From Lelliottia jeotgali (GTDB taxonomy: Bacteria > Pseudomonadota > Gammaproteobacteria > Enterobacterales > Enterobacteriaceae), in the NCBI GenBank assembly GCA_002271215.1, contig CP018628.1:1550001-1614000 (forward strand): 64,000 bases of DNA. Reading direction: 5' to 3'. Positions 9,466 to 19,380 of this stretch are shown here, in pieces. How positions within the stretch are numbered: the first letter of the stretch is position 1; each line of letters opens with the position of its first letter. The translations under genes and the position numbers were made by a program. The notes under the pieces are model-generated. The model was not told where the DNA came from and did not search any database. It was given only the letters and a program-made list of their open reading frames with translations.

Positions 9466-11124
9466 ATGTTTCTCGAACGTGTGGAGATCGTCGGGTTTCG
9501 CGGTATTAACCGTTTATCGTTAATGCTGGAGCAGAACAACGTGCTGATCGGGGAAAACGCCTGGGGTAAATCCAGCCTTCTGGATGCGTTAACCCTGTTG
9601 CTTTCACCGGAAGCAGACCTTTACAGCTTCGTTCGGGAGGACTTTTGGTTTCCGCCGGGCGATATTCAAGGGCGCGAGCACCATCTGCATATCGTTCTGA
9701 CCTTTCGTGAGCTGGAGCCAGGTCGTCATCGCGTGCGGCGCTATCGACCGCTCTCACCCTGCTGGACGGCCTCCGATGATGGCTATCAGCGTATTTTTTA
9801 CCGTCTTGAAGGCGAGCTGGCAGAAGACGACAGCGTTCTGACCCTGCGCGGATTTATGGATGCCCGTGGGCAATTGATTCCCCTTGAGGATATTGATGCG
9901 CTGGCCGGGCATCTGGTGCGCCTGATGCCGGTTTTACGCCTGCGTGATGCGCGCTTTATGCGTCGAATCCGCAACGGTTCGGTTCCCAATCTTCCGGCGG
10001 TAGAAGTCACCGCCCGCGAGCTGGATTTTTTAGCCCGCGAACTGGTGGCACGCCCGCAGAATCTGACGGATGGACAGATTCGCCAAGGGCTTTCAGCGAT
10101 GGTGCAATTGCTGGAGCACTACTTTTCCGAACAGGGTATTTCGCAAACGCACAACCGCCTGATGCGACGTCGCTCGCACGATGAACAACGCAGCTGGCGC
10201 TATCTCGATATCATCAACCGCATGATCGACAAACCCGGCGGACGGGCGCATCGGGTGATCCTGCTGGGTTTGTTCTCCACGCTATTGCAGGCGAAAGGCG
10301 CGGTGCGTCTGGATCGCGATGCGCGCCCGCTGCTGCTGGTGGAAGACCCGGAAACGCGGCTGCACCCGATCATGCTCTCAGTGGCGTGGCACCTTCTGAA
10401 TCTACTGCCGCTTCAGCGCATTACTACCACCAATTCGGGCGAGCTGCTTTCACTGACGCCGGTTGAGCATGTCTGTCGCCTGGTGCGTGAATCGTCGCGC
10501 GTTACCGCATTTCGTCTGGGGCCGGGGGGATTAAGCCCCGAAGATGGTCGCCGGATTGCGTTTCACATTCGCTTTAACCGCGCGTCGTCGCTGTTTGCCC
10601 GCTGCTGGTTACTGGTCGAGGGCGAAACAGAAACCTGGGTAATCAACGAACTGGCACGTCAGTGTGGCCACCATTTCGACGCGGAAGGGATCAAAGTTAT
10701 TGAGTTTGCTCAGTCGGGATTAAAACCGCTGATCAAGTTTGCCCGCCGAATGGGCATCGAATGGCATGTACTGGTTGACGGTGACGAGGCCGGGAAAAAA
10801 TACGCCAGTACCGTGCGCGGCTTGCTGAACAACAATCGGGAAGAGGAGCGCGAGCATCTCACGGAATTACCGGCGATGGACATGGAACACTTTATGTATC
10901 GCCAGGGGTTCGGGGATGTGTTTCATCGCGTGGCGATGATTTCGCCGGATGTGCCGATGAATATGCGCCGCGTGATTGCCAAAGCCATTCACCGTTCATC
11001 GAAACCGGACCTGGCGATTGAAGTGGCGGCGGAAGCGGGAAGAAGGGGCGTTGAATCGGTACCTACGTTACTGCGCAAAATGTTCTCCCGCGTGCTGTGG
11101 CTGGCACGCGGGAAAGCCGATTAA
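9466..11124 (+). CDS. ybjD: YbjD, OLD-family ATPase with TOPRIM nuclease domain
   Basis: The N-terminal half is an SMC/ABC-type ATPase: FRGINRLSL, Walker A GENAWGKS at residues 29-36, and Walker B LLLVEDPETRLHP near 290-300. The C-terminal part is a TOPRIM domain with LLVEGETETWVI (about 385) and the acidic VDGDEAGKKYA (about 435). This architecture is that of overcoming-lysogenization-defect nucleases. The 552 residues equal E. coli YbjD. It stands alone without a UvrD-like helicase partner, unlike Gabija. The biological role is not established. It overlaps ybjX by 4 bases tail to tail. Confidence 0.92.
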   Translation: MFLERVEIVGFRGINRLSLMLEQNNVLIGENAWGKSSLLDALTLLLSPEADLYSFVREDFWFPPGDIQGREHHLHIVLTFRELEPGRHRVRRYRPLSPCWTASDDGYQRIFYRLEGELAEDDSVLTLRGFMDARGQLIPLEDIDALAGHLVRLMPVLRLRDARFMRRIRNGSVPNLPAVEVTARELDFLARELVARPQNLTDGQIRQGLSAMVQLLEHYFSEQGISQTHNRLMRRRSHDEQRSWRYLDIINRMIDKPGGRAHRVILLGLFSTLLQAKGAVRLDRDARPLLLVEDPETRLHPIMLSVAWHLLNLLPLQRITTTNSGELLSLTPVEHVCRLVRESSRVTAFRLGPGGLSPEDGRRIAFHIRFNRASSLFARCWLLVEGETETWVINELARQCGHHFDAEGIKVIEFAQSGLKPLIKFARRMGIEWHVLVDGDEAGKKYASTVRGLLNNNREEEREHLTELPAMDMEHFMYRQGFGDVFHRVAMISPDVPMNMRRVIAKAIHRSSKPDLAIEVAAEAGRRGVESVPTLLRKMFSRVLWLARGKAD

Positions 11125-12083
11125 TTGCGGGCAGCTTGTTTGACCTGATCGATCAGGCTGTCCAGCAGTTCGTAACGACGGCGATATTCGGAGCGTTTTT
11201 TGCTCGCGATCTCTTCCATCGGTTTGCGCGCCATTTCAAGCGGCAGCTGGAAGTGTCCGTTTGCTTTCTGTTCGCCGCCGAGTGAAAGCCAGAAACTGTC
11301 GTAATCCGCCAGCAGCTTGCCCTCTTTTTTCTTGCGATAACGCCAGCTGCGATAGATGTGGGTGGCGTTGCTGACGGCCATAATCTGCTCAACCGGGAAC
11401 ACGGACCCCAGGGTCATTGCGGCTTCCAGCAGCAGACGTTTAGGGAACAGGCCGTGGCAGGCTTTCGTTGCGCCCTGGATCAATTCATGCGGCACAAAGG
11501 CTTTCGCCCCTTGCAGGCCGCCAATAAATAGCGTCGTTTTCCCTTCGAACGAGCAAAGGGTGAACGTCATTTCGGCCAGCACGGTGTTCTGGTGATCGCA
11601 AAAGGCCAGCGTCGCTTCCCCCTCTTTGTCGAGGAACGCATCCGCACACAGACGAACAGTAAACTGCTGTTCGTCTTTGCCGGTTAGTGTCAACAACGTG
11701 ACACCTTGTTTTGATAAGTAACCGTTCATCAGCGTGGCCGGGAGAGCTTTATTCATGGTCTGGTAATGCCAGCCCAGCGCTTCCAGAGTTTTTTGACGGT
11801 TCATCGAGACGGACAGCCACGGGCGGTGCAAACGGCACGGAAGCCCCGGCTGAACTTGCAACATTTGCAGTAAACGAGGCTGTTTTGCCAGGCTCGCCAG
11901 CAGACGCGCGGTGCTGAACGGTGTCGCCAGTGATCGCACCATAAATTTACGTCGATAGGAGGGGTTTTGCCACGCAAGTCCTGGCGTAAATTCGCCGGAT
12001 GCAAGGTTTAGAAAAAGCCGCCAGCCGGATTTCGGCAGAGACTGCTGTGAAGACGTTATATCGACGATTGAAGACATGATCAT
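11121..12083 (-). CDS. ybjX: YbjX, DUF535 (VirK-like) protein
   Basis: The protein belongs to the VirK/YbjX (DUF535) family, linked in Salmonella and E. coli to PhoPQ-controlled envelope changes and resistance to antimicrobial peptides. I place the start at ATG 12083 (320 residues), with AGGAAG 6 bases upstream; ATG 12077 is also possible, and an upstream TTG at 12101 would fall on the predicted transcription start. Conserved stretches include HRPWLSVSMNRQKTL and YRSWRYRKKKEGKLLADYDSFW. It is soluble with no signal peptide visible. It is divergent from macA and converges on ybjD. Confidence 0.88.
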   Translation of the reverse strand: MIMSSIVDITSSQQSLPKSGWRLFLNLASGEFTPGLAWQNPSYRRKFMVRSLATPFSTARLLASLAKQPRLLQMLQVQPGLPCRLHRPWLSVSMNRQKTLEALGWHYQTMNKALPATLMNGYLSKQGVTLLTLTGKDEQQFTVRLCADAFLDKEGEATLAFCDHQNTVLAEMTFTLCSFEGKTTLFIGGLQGAKAFVPHELIQGATKACHGLFPKRLLLEAAMTLGSVFPVEQIMAVSNATHIYRSWRYRKKKEGKLLADYDSFWLSLGGEQKANGHFQLPLEMARKPMEEIASKKRSEYRRRYELLDSLIDQVKQAARN

Positions 12084-12108
12084 TCCTGGCTTCCTGGACA
12101 AGATCTCT

Positions 12109-12143
12109 ATTTCAGCAGGGGTTTAATCAACATCTCGTCAACA
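12109..12143 (-). promoter_or_regulatory. PhoP-box-like direct repeat and -10 of ybjX
   Basis: The minus strand reads TGTTGA, five bases, TGTTGA (12143-12127), an 11-base-phased direct repeat that differs by one base per half from the PhoP consensus TGTTTA. A -10-like TGAAAT follows 12 bases later (12114-12109), the spacing usual for PhoP-activated promoters. PhoP control of ybjX is known in relatives; here it is inferred. Confidence 0.55.
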
Positions 12144-12237
12144 AACGATCGGTGAGACAAAAAACGGGGGTTTCGTTGAGGAACAGTTTAGATAGAATCA
12201 ACGTTTATGATTGCCAGAACATTTATTTGGAATATTT

Positions 12238-13353
12238 ATGAATCTCAAGGGAAAACGCAGGAAGCTGTTTTTGCTGTTGGCCGTTGTCGTGCTGGTAGGC
12301 GGTTTCTGGCTCTGGCAGGTATTGAACGCGCCTGTTCCACACTATCAGACGCTGATTGTGCGCCCTGGTGAACTGCAACAAAGCGTGCTGGCGACCGGCA
12401 AGCTCGATGCCCTGCGCAAAGTTGACGTGGGTGCGCAGGTCAGCGGTCAGTTAAAAACACTGTCGGTTGAGATTGGCGACAAAGTGAAAAAAGGCCAGCT
12501 TCTGGGGGTGATCGATCCCGAGCAGGCCGAAAACCAGATCCGCGAAGTAGAAGCGACGCTAATGGAATTACGCGCTCAGCGCAGCCAGGCCGAAGCGGAA
12601 CGCAATCTGGCAAGGGTGACGCTGGGACGTCAGCAGGCGCTGGCAAAAACGCAGGCGGTTTCCCGTCAGGATTTGGATACTGCCAGTACAGAGCTTGCCG
12701 TCAAACAGGCGCAGATTGGCACCATTGACGCACAAATCAAACGTAACCAGGCATCACTCGACACGGCGAAAACCAATCTCGATTACACCCGCATTGTGGC
12801 TCCGATGGCTGGGGAAGTGACGCAAATTACCACCTTGCAGGGTCAGACAGTGATCGCCGCGCAGCAGGCGCCGAACATTCTGACGCTGGCGGATATGGGC
12901 ACCATGCTGGTGAAAGCCCAGGTTTCCGAGGCCGACGTTATCCACCTGAAACCGGGGCAGAAAGCCTGGTTTACCGTGCTAGGCGATCCGAATACCCGCT
13001 ATGAAGGCGTTCTGAAAGATATCCTGCCGACGCCAGAGAAGGTCAACGATGCGATTTTCTATTACGCCCGTTTTGAAGTGCCCAATCCCAAAGGTGTGCT
13101 GCGTCTGGATATGACTGCGCAGGTTCACATCCAGCTAACGGGTGTGAAAGATGTGCTCACCGTACCGCTGGCCGCGCTGGGTGAACCGGCAGGTAATAAT
13201 CGCTACAAGGTGAAAGTGCTGCGCAATGGCGAAACCCGCGAACGTGAGGTCGAAATTGGCGAGCGAAACGATACGGACGTGGTGATCCTTAAAGGCCTGG
13301 AAGAGGGTGATGAAGTCGTGACCAGCGAAAGCCTGCCGGGAGCGGCTCAATAA
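12238..13353 (+). CDS. macA: MacA, periplasmic adaptor of the MacAB-TolC efflux pump
   Basis: MacA is the membrane fusion protein that joins MacB to TolC and stimulates its ATPase; the pump exports macrolides, heat-stable enterotoxin and other large substrates. From the ATG at 12238 it has 371 residues, equal to E. coli; an in-frame TTG at 12211 is less likely. There is an N-terminal membrane anchor (about residues 10-27), a lipoyl/barrel-sandwich domain split around a coiled-coil hairpin (about 85-170, rich in Q, A and E), and C-terminal beta-barrel domains. Its stop overlaps the macB start by one base. Confidence 0.96.
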   Translation: MNLKGKRRKLFLLLAVVVLVGGFWLWQVLNAPVPHYQTLIVRPGELQQSVLATGKLDALRKVDVGAQVSGQLKTLSVEIGDKVKKGQLLGVIDPEQAENQIREVEATLMELRAQRSQAEAERNLARVTLGRQQALAKTQAVSRQDLDTASTELAVKQAQIGTIDAQIKRNQASLDTAKTNLDYTRIVAPMAGEVTQITTLQGQTVIAAQQAPNILTLADMGTMLVKAQVSEADVIHLKPGQKAWFTVLGDPNTRYEGVLKDILPTPEKVNDAIFYYARFEVPNPKGVLRLDMTAQVHIQLTGVKDVLTVPLAALGEPAGNNRYKVKVLRNGETREREVEIGERNDTDVVILKGLEEGDEVVTSESLPGAAQ

Positions 13354-15290
13354 TGGCGTTGCTGGAGCTGAACGATATTCGTCGTAGCTATCCTTCCGGG
13401 GACGGCGCGGTCGAGGTGCTGAAAGGCATTTCGCTGCGCGTAGAGGCCGGAGAGATGGTTGCTATCGTCGGGGCATCGGGGTCCGGGAAATCGACGCTGA
13501 TGAACATTCTCGGCTGTCTGGATAAACCGACCAGCGGAACCTATCGCGTGGCGGGAACGGATATTTCGACTCTCGACAGCGATGCGCTGGCAAAACTTCG
13601 CCGTGAACATTTTGGATTTATCTTCCAGCGCTACCATCTGCTTTCACACCTGACGGCGGTGCAGAACGTGGAAGTTCCTGCAGTGTATGCCGGTGTGGAG
13701 CGTAAAAAGCGTCTTGAGCGCGCTCAGGCTCTGCTGACGCGTCTTGGACTGGCCGATCGTGTTGATTATCAACCGTCGCAGCTTTCCGGCGGACAGCAGC
13801 AGCGCGTGAGTATTGCGCGAGCGCTGATGAACGGCGGGCAGGTGATTCTGGCAGATGAACCGACCGGAGCGCTGGACAGCCATTCTGGCGAAGAGGTGAT
13901 GGCAATCCTGCATCAACTGCGCGATCAAGGGCATACGGTGATTATCGTCACCCACGATCCGCAGGTGGCGGCGCAGGCAGAAAGGATCATCGAAATCCAC
14001 GATGGCGAACTCATCAGTAATCCGCCTGCGAAGAAAAGCCATGCCGGTATACAGAAAGACATTCTGCCACCCCCGACGGGCTGGGGGCAGTTCGTCAGCG
14101 GATTCCGCGAGGCGCTGACGATGGCCTGGCTGGCGATGGTGGCAAACAAAATGCGCACGCTGCTGACCATGCTCGGCATTATCATCGGCATCGCCTCGGT
14201 GGTGTCGATTGTGGTGGTGGGCGACGCGGCTAAACAACTGGTGCTGGCGGATATCCGCGCGATTGGCACCAATACCATTGACGTCTATCCGGGCAAAGAC
14301 TTTGGTGACGACGAGCCGCAAAATCAGCAGGCGCTGAAATACGATGACCTGGTGGCACTGCAAAAACAGCCGTGGGTCAATTCTGCTACGCCTGCGGTGT
14401 CGCAAAACCTGCGTCTGCGCTACGGCAATATCGACGTGGCGGCCAGCGCTAACGGCGTAAGCGGCGATTATTTCAACGTCTACGGCATGACCTTCAGTGA
14501 AGGCGCAACCTTCAACGCCGAGCAGCTTGCAGGACGGGCGCAGGTGGTGGTGCTCGACAGTAATTCGCGCAAACAGCTATTCCCCAACAAAACCAGCGTG
14601 GTCGGAGAGGTGATTCTGGTGGGCAACATGCCTGCAACGGTGATTGGCGTGGCGGAAGAGAAACAGTCGATGTTTGGCAGCAGTAAAATCCTGCGCGTCT
14701 GGCTGCCGTACACCACTATTTCCGGGCGAATCATGGGGCAGTCGTGGCTCAACTCGATCACCGTACGGGTGAAGGAAGGCTACGACAGCACCCAGGCCGA
14801 GCAGCAGATCGAACGTTTGCTCACTCTGCGTCACGGGAAGAAAGATTTCTTCACCTGGAATATGGACGGCGTCTTGAAAACGGCGGAAAAGACCACACGT
14901 ACTCTTCAGATGTTCCTGACGCTGGTGGCGGTGATTTCGCTGGTGGTGGGGGGAATCGGGGTGATGAATATCATGCTGGTGTCGGTGACGGAGCGAACGC
15001 GCGAAATCGGCATCCGTATGGCGGTCGGTGCGCGGGCCAGCGATGTGCTGCAACAGTTTCTGATTGAAGCGGTGCTGGTGTGTCTGGTGGGCGGTGCGTT
15101 TGGTATCACGCTGTCGATGCTGATCGCCTTTACGCTGCAGCTGTTTTTACCGGGCTGGGAAATTGGTTTCTCACCTTTCGCGCTGCTGACGGCGTTTTTA
15201 TGTTCGACGGCGACGGGCGTGTTGTTTGGCTGGCTACCGGCCCGCAATGCGGCACGGCTTGACCCGGTAGACGCATTAGCCCGCGAGTAA
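13353..15290 (+). CDS. macB: MacB, ABC-type efflux ATPase/permease
   Basis: The N-terminal ABC ATPase has Walker A GASGSGKST at 40-48, signature LSGGQQQR at 144-151, and Walker B VILADEPTGALD soon after. A first transmembrane helix near 270-290 is followed by a large periplasmic domain and three C-terminal helices, the FtsX-like MacB topology. The 645 residues are 3 shorter than E. coli. Translational coupling to macA (TAATG) fits a 1:1 pump. Confidence 0.97.
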   Translation: MALLELNDIRRSYPSGDGAVEVLKGISLRVEAGEMVAIVGASGSGKSTLMNILGCLDKPTSGTYRVAGTDISTLDSDALAKLRREHFGFIFQRYHLLSHLTAVQNVEVPAVYAGVERKKRLERAQALLTRLGLADRVDYQPSQLSGGQQQRVSIARALMNGGQVILADEPTGALDSHSGEEVMAILHQLRDQGHTVIIVTHDPQVAAQAERIIEIHDGELISNPPAKKSHAGIQKDILPPPTGWGQFVSGFREALTMAWLAMVANKMRTLLTMLGIIIGIASVVSIVVVGDAAKQLVLADIRAIGTNTIDVYPGKDFGDDEPQNQQALKYDDLVALQKQPWVNSATPAVSQNLRLRYGNIDVAASANGVSGDYFNVYGMTFSEGATFNAEQLAGRAQVVVLDSNSRKQLFPNKTSVVGEVILVGNMPATVIGVAEEKQSMFGSSKILRVWLPYTTISGRIMGQSWLNSITVRVKEGYDSTQAEQQIERLLTLRHGKKDFFTWNMDGVLKTAEKTTRTLQMFLTLVAVISLVVGGIGVMNIMLVSVTERTREIGIRMAVGARASDVLQQFLIEAVLVCLVGGAFGITLSMLIAFTLQLFLPGWEIGFSPFALLTAFLCSTATGVLFGWLPARNAARLDPVDALARE

Positions 15291-15302
15291 GTGATTGGTT
15301 TT

Positions 15303-15333
15303 GTAGGCCCGTGCAAGCGTAGCGCCGCCGGGC
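15303..15333. repeat. Single REP element
   Basis: A lone REP-type palindrome (GTAGGCCCGTGC ... GCGCCGCCGGGC) lies directly after macB, before the terminator. It resembles the second half of the 4445-4521 pair. Confidence 0.6.
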
Positions 15334-15350
15334 AACACGCGCTGGAAATA

Positions 15351-15379
15351 AAAATGCCAGCCGATCGGGCTGGCATTTT
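15351..15379. terminator. Bidirectional terminator between macB and cspD
   Basis: A perfect 12-bp stem AAAATGCCAGCC / GGCTGGCATTTT with a 5-base loop has an A-run on the left and a T-run on the right. It can end both the rightward macAB and the leftward cspD transcripts. Confidence 0.88.
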
Positions 15380-15410
15380 GACGACAGGATGTACACAATG
15401 AATCAGAGGG

Positions 15411-15632
15411 CTATGCGACAGCTTCTGCTTCAATGGGCACAATGACGCTGGCATGATTGCCTTTTGGCCCCTGGTGAACATCAAACTGGACCGATTGTCC
15501 GGCTTTTAGTGTTCTGTAACCATCCATCTGAATGGTGGAATAGTGCGCGAAGATATCTTCGCCGCCGCCTTCAGGGCAGATGAACCCGAACCCTTTGGCG
15601 TTGTTGAACCACTTAACAGTACCCATTTCCAT
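15411..15632 (-). CDS. cspD: CspD, cold-shock-like replication inhibitor
   Basis: CspD is a single-stranded nucleic acid binding protein of the cold-shock domain family. In E. coli it is made in stationary phase and inhibits replication. The 73 residues hold RNP1 (KGFGFICPEG, about 14-23) and RNP2-like DIFAHYST; E. coli has 74. The C-terminal ...VIVPIEAEAVA tail is slightly shorter. It is divergent from clpS; both share the 320-base gap. Confidence 0.97.
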   Translation of the reverse strand: MEMGTVKWFNNAKGFGFICPEGGGEDIFAHYSTIQMDGYRTLKAGQSVQFDVHQGPKGNHASVIVPIEAEAVA

Positions 15633-15952
15633 GCTTCGACATCCTTCGTATATCTTATTAAGTAAGATGGAATGAACCGGTGGTGGAGTGGGGGCTGTTC
15701 AAAACCTCGCCAACTCACGCTTGTACAATTTAGATAAACCAACCTTCTCGTCAAGTGTCAGGCGCTGGAGTTGGGACAATAATCAACCAAAATTTGAAGC
15801 AGTTAACGCTATTGACGGGAATGTGACAGACATCGCGGATGGCAGTAATAGATGTTTGTTATCTGATATCTGAGGTAGATTCAGAATAGGTATCAATGCC
15901 TGTCAGCGAAAAATGTTCTGCCGGAAACCGTAACCGATGATGACGACTGACA
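15633..15952. other. cspD-clpS divergent promoter region
   Basis: This 320-base gap serves two divergent genes. A cspD ribosome site (AGGA) lies just upstream of its ATG, and there is a short palindrome ATCTTA/TAAGAT at 15652-15668. I see no convincing gene; a 61-codon open stretch at 15688-15873 lacks a ribosome site and coding character. Confidence 0.6.
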
Positions 15953-16273
15953 ATGGGTAAGACCAACGACTGGCTGGATTTTGACCAGCTGGCGGAAGAT
16001 AAAGTGCGTGACGCGCTAAAACCGCCATCTATGTATAAAGTGATGTTAATGAACGATGATTACACGCCGATGGAATTTGTTATTGACGTGCTACAAAAGT
16101 TCTTTTCTTATGATGTAGAACGTGCAACGCAATTGATGCTCACCGTTCACTATCGAGGCAAAGCCATCTGCGGCGTTTTTACTGCTGAAGTGGCCGAAAC
16201 CAAAGTGGCGATGGTGAACGAATACGCAAGGGAGAACGAGCATCCGTTGCTGTGTACGCTGGAAAAAGCCTGA
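15953..16273 (+). CDS. clpS: ClpS, adaptor of the ClpAP protease
   Basis: ClpS binds proteins with bulky hydrophobic N-terminal residues (N-degrons) and delivers them to ClpAP. The 106 residues equal E. coli. Substrate pocket residues N34, D35, D36, M40 and H66 are all present, and the disordered N-terminal arm [16 protein letters not shown] that engages the ClpA pore is conserved. It lies 28 bases upstream of clpA. Confidence 0.98.
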   Translation: MGKTNDWLDFDQLAEDKVRDALKPPSMYKVMLMNDDYTPMEFVIDVLQKFFSYDVERATQLMLTVHYRGKAICGVFTAEVAETKVAMVNEYARENEHPLLCTLEKA

Positions 16274-16301
16274 AAAGGCATAAAAATTGGGGGAGGTGCC
16301 T

Positions 16302-18581
16302 ATGCTCAATCAAGAACTGGAACTCAGTTTAAACATGGCTTTCGCCAGAGCGCGTGAGCACCGTCATGAGTTTATGACCGTTGAGCACCTGCTGCTTGCA
16401 CTGCTCAGCAACCCATCTGCCCGCGAAGCGCTGGAAGCCTGCTCCGTGGATCTGGTGGCGTTGCGTCAGGAACTCGAAGCCTTCATCGAACAAACGACAC
16501 CGGTGCTGCCCGTCAGCGAAGAGGAGCGCGATACTCAACCGACGCTCAGTTTCCAGCGCGTTTTACAGCGTGCGGTGTTCCACGTCCAGTCCTCTGGCCG
16601 TAGCGAAGTGACTGGCGCGAATGTGCTGGTTGCCATCTTCAGCGAGCAGGAGTCGCAAGCTGCGTACCTGCTGCGCAAACACGAAGTCAGCCGACTCGAC
16701 GTGGTGAACTTTATCTCTCACGGAACGCGAAAAGACGAACCGAATCAGGCGTCGGACTCCAGCAATCAGGTCAATAACAATGAAGAGCAAGCAGGCGGGG
16801 AGGATCGTATGGAAAACTTCACCACCAATCTTAACCAGCTTGCTCGCGTCGGCGGAATCGACCCGCTGATTGGCCGCGACAAAGAGCTGGAACGCGCGAT
16901 TCAGGTACTGTGCCGTCGCCGCAAGAACAACCCGCTGCTGGTGGGTGAATCAGGCGTAGGTAAAACTGCGATTGCCGAAGGGCTGGCCTGGCGTATTGTT
17001 CAGGGCGATGTCCCGGAAATCATGGCCGATTGCACCATCTATTCGCTGGATATCGGTTCTCTGCTGGCAGGCACCAAATACCGCGGTGATTTTGAAAAAC
17101 GCTTTAAAGCGTTGCTGAAACAGCTGGAGCAAGACACCAGCAGCATCCTGTTTATCGATGAAATCCACACCATCATCGGCGCAGGCGCGGCGTCTGGCGG
17201 CCAGGTGGATGCCGCTAACCTGATCAAACCGCTGCTCTCAAGCGGCAAGATTCGGGTCATGGGTTCGACTACCTATCAGGAATTCAGCAATATTTTTGAG
17301 AAAGACCGTGCGCTGGCGCGCCGCTTCCAGAAAATCGATATTACTGAGCCGTCCGTTGAAGAAACCGTGCAGATTATTAACGGCCTGAAACCGAAGTACG
17401 AAGCGCACCACGACGTGCGTTACACCGCCAAAGCGGTGCGTGCGGCGGTGGAGCTGGCGGTGAAATACATCAACGATCGTCATCTGCCGGACAAAGCGAT
17501 TGATGTGATCGACGAAGCGGGCGCGCGGGCGCGTCTGATGCCGATCAGCAAACGCAAAAAAACTGTCAACGTGGCGGATATCGAATCCGTGGTGGCGCGT
17601 ATCGCGCGTATCCCTGAGAAGAGTGTTTCTCAGAGCGACCGCGATACCCTGAGAAACCTTGGCGACCGTCTGAAAATGCTGGTGTTTGGTCAGGATAAAG
17701 CCATTGAGGCGTTAACCGAAGCCATTAAAATGGCCCGTGCGGGTTTGGGTCACGAGCATAAACCGGTCGGTTCCTTCCTGTTTGCCGGTCCAACCGGTGT
17801 CGGGAAAACCGAGGTGACGGTACAGCTGTCTAAAGCGTTGGGCATTGAGCTGCTGCGCTTTGATATGTCCGAGTACATGGAACGCCACACCGTCAGCCGT
17901 TTGATTGGTGCGCCTCCGGGATACGTCGGCTTTGACCAGGGCGGCCTGCTCACTGACGCGGTGATCAAGCATCCGCACGCGGTACTGCTGCTCGATGAAA
18001 TCGAGAAAGCGCACCCGGACGTGTTCAATATCCTCTTGCAGGTGATGGACAACGGGACGCTGACCGACAACAACGGGCGCAAAGCGGACTTCCGTAACGT
18101 GGTGCTGGTGATGACCACCAACGCCGGTGTGCGTGAAACGGAACGTAAATCGATCGGCCTGATCCACCAGGATAACAGCACCGATGCGATGGAAGAGATC
18201 AAAAAGATCTTCACGCCTGAGTTCCGTAACCGCCTGGACAACATTATCTGGTTCGATCACTTATCTACCGAGGTGATCCATCAGGTGGTGGACAAGTTCA
18301 TCGTCGAGCTGCAGGTTCAACTGGATCAGAAAGGCGTGTCGCTGGAAGTAAGCCAGGAGGCCCGCAACTGGCTGGCTGAGAAAGGCTACGACCGTGCGAT
18401 GGGCGCGCGTCCGATGGCGCGAGCTATCCAGGACAACCTGAAAAAACCGCTGGCTAACGAACTGCTGTTCGGTTCGCTGGTGGACGGGGGTCAAGTGACG
18501 GTAGCGCTGGATCAGGCGAAAGGGGAGTTGACGTACGACTTCCAGAGTGCGCAGAAGCATAAGCCTGAAGCGGCTCACTGA
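16302..18581 (+). CDS. clpA: ClpA, ATP-dependent unfoldase of ClpAP
   Basis: ClpA is the AAA+ hexamer that unfolds substrates and threads them into ClpP. I start it at ATG 16302 (759 residues), where GGGGGAGG precedes by a proper distance and the [14 protein letters not shown] start matches the family; E. coli has 758. There is an N-domain (1-about 145), D1 with Walker A GESGVGKT at 215-222 and D2 with GPTGVGKT at 496-503. The ClpP-binding IGL loop is present (SIGLIHQ). An acidic/Q-rich linker follows the N-domain. A terminator follows. Confidence 0.98.
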   Translation: MLNQELELSLNMAFARAREHRHEFMTVEHLLLALLSNPSAREALEACSVDLVALRQELEAFIEQTTPVLPVSEEERDTQPTLSFQRVLQRAVFHVQSSGRSEVTGANVLVAIFSEQESQAAYLLRKHEVSRLDVVNFISHGTRKDEPNQASDSSNQVNNNEEQAGGEDRMENFTTNLNQLARVGGIDPLIGRDKELERAIQVLCRRRKNNPLLVGESGVGKTAIAEGLAWRIVQGDVPEIMADCTIYSLDIGSLLAGTKYRGDFEKRFKALLKQLEQDTSSILFIDEIHTIIGAGAASGGQVDAANLIKPLLSSGKIRVMGSTTYQEFSNIFEKDRALARRFQKIDITEPSVEETVQIINGLKPKYEAHHDVRYTAKAVRAAVELAVKYINDRHLPDKAIDVIDEAGARARLMPISKRKKTVNVADIESVVARIARIPEKSVSQSDRDTLRNLGDRLKMLVFGQDKAIEALTEAIKMARAGLGHEHKPVGSFLFAGPTGVGKTEVTVQLSKALGIELLRFDMSEYMERHTVSRLIGAPPGYVGFDQGGLLTDAVIKHPHAVLLLDEIEKAHPDVFNILLQVMDNGTLTDNNGRKADFRNVVLVMTTNAGVRETERKSIGLIHQDNSTDAMEEIKKIFTPEFRNRLDNIIWFDHLSTEVIHQVVDKFIVELQVQLDQKGVSLEVSQEARNWLAEKGYDRAMGARPMARAIQDNLKKPLANELLFGSLVDGGQVTVALDQAKGELTYDFQSAQKHKPEAAH

Positions 18582-18600
18582 GTTTGATCGTTTTGACAAA

Positions 18601-18625
18601 AACCGGGTGAAAGCCCGGTTTTTTT
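18601..18625 (+). terminator. Terminator of clpSA
   Basis: A 7-bp stem AACCGGG / CCCGGTT with a 6-base loop is followed by a run of seven T, 20 bases after the clpA stop. Confidence 0.9.
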
Positions 18626-18650
18626 ATGCCTGTTTTTCAGCTCGAACAGT

Positions 18651-18688
18651 CCCCTCGCCCCTTTGGGGATAAGGTTAGGGTGAGGGGG
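18651..18688. repeat. Imperfect palindromic intergenic repeat, copy 2
   Basis: Read on the minus strand this has CCCTCACCCTAACC, a CCCC/GGGG inner hairpin and a GCGAGGGG end, the same plan as copy 1 at 8306-8342 but inverted and with a decayed inner stem. It sits just downstream of the clpA terminator. Confidence 0.6.
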
Positions 18689-18916
18689 AACTTGCGGCTC
18701 TGTGGTGACGCTGCGCATCTCACGTTCCTCACTGCGATACCTTCACAAGATGAATATCTTGAGCCGCTGAAATTTTGCGAGGCGTTTTCCAGAATCTACA
18801 TCTGATTATTGCTGGATGAAATCACAGTAATAAAATGGCGGCGCACCTGCAAAATCAGGTGCCGGGATTGGCGTCCTGAAAAACGTGTGCGGATAATTTC
18901 GCGTGCATAAGGGTGA

Positions 18917-19372
18917 ATGATGACTATCGAACGTAATAATTCCAGCCTCTACAGCGAACTGGCTCGCAAACCAGATCTTCCTGCGCTTGCCGAGCGCTGC
19001 AATCTCATGACCGAAATCCTTATAAGCTGTAACTCTCTTCCGCAACTACAGCCCATTTGCCGCTGTCTTGACGCTTATCTTGGTATCGTAAAACAAGAAC
19101 TGGCTGAATCGATGAGCGATTTTTACGTCGTTGATTTGGAGGAAGAAGCGGAAAAGCCGAAAAAAAGAGAATGGTTGCTGGAGGAGACGGAAGTGAAATG
19201 CGATTACTGCCGTGCCTTAAATCACGTTTTGCTGGTTTCTCATTTTGATCGCGATATGCTCCCGCATCTTACTGGCCTGCTTCACGATATTACGCATGAC
19301 ATGGGGAATGATTTAGTTGTGTCGCATCAACCGCAGTTAGTAATACATTTACCCGCTCAACCTGGTTTATAG
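18917..19372 (+). CDS. Unrecognised 151-codon protein between clpA and infA
   Basis: I do not recognise this protein. It has 151 residues from ATG 18917 (or 150 from the next ATG), with AAGGGTG just upstream. A weak promoter (TTGCTG, 16 bases, TAAAAT at 18809-18836) could serve it. The protein is soluble and has no signal peptide. It has a helical N-terminal half with cysteines (ERCNL, ISCNS, ICRC), an acidic/lysine-rich hinge (EEEAEKPKKRE, about 75-85), a CDYC motif near residue 95 and a histidine-rich C-terminus (HFDRD, HDITHDMG). The Cys/His content could suggest metal binding, which is only a guess. Rare codons (ATA, AGA) and lower GC than its neighbours suggest transfer or relaxed selection. 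It occupies the place of E. coli serW. Confidence 0.65.
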   Translation: MMTIERNNSSLYSELARKPDLPALAERCNLMTEILISCNSLPQLQPICRCLDAYLGIVKQELAESMSDFYVVDLEEEAEKPKKREWLLEETEVKCDYCRALNHVLLVSHFDRDMLPHLTGLLHDITHDMGNDLVVSHQPQLVIHLPAQPGL

Positions 19373-19380
19373 CGGAAATA

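Noticed and set aside
15688..15873. 61-codon open frame upstream of clpS
   Set aside because: No ribosome site, no codon bias, and it lies in a shared promoter region.
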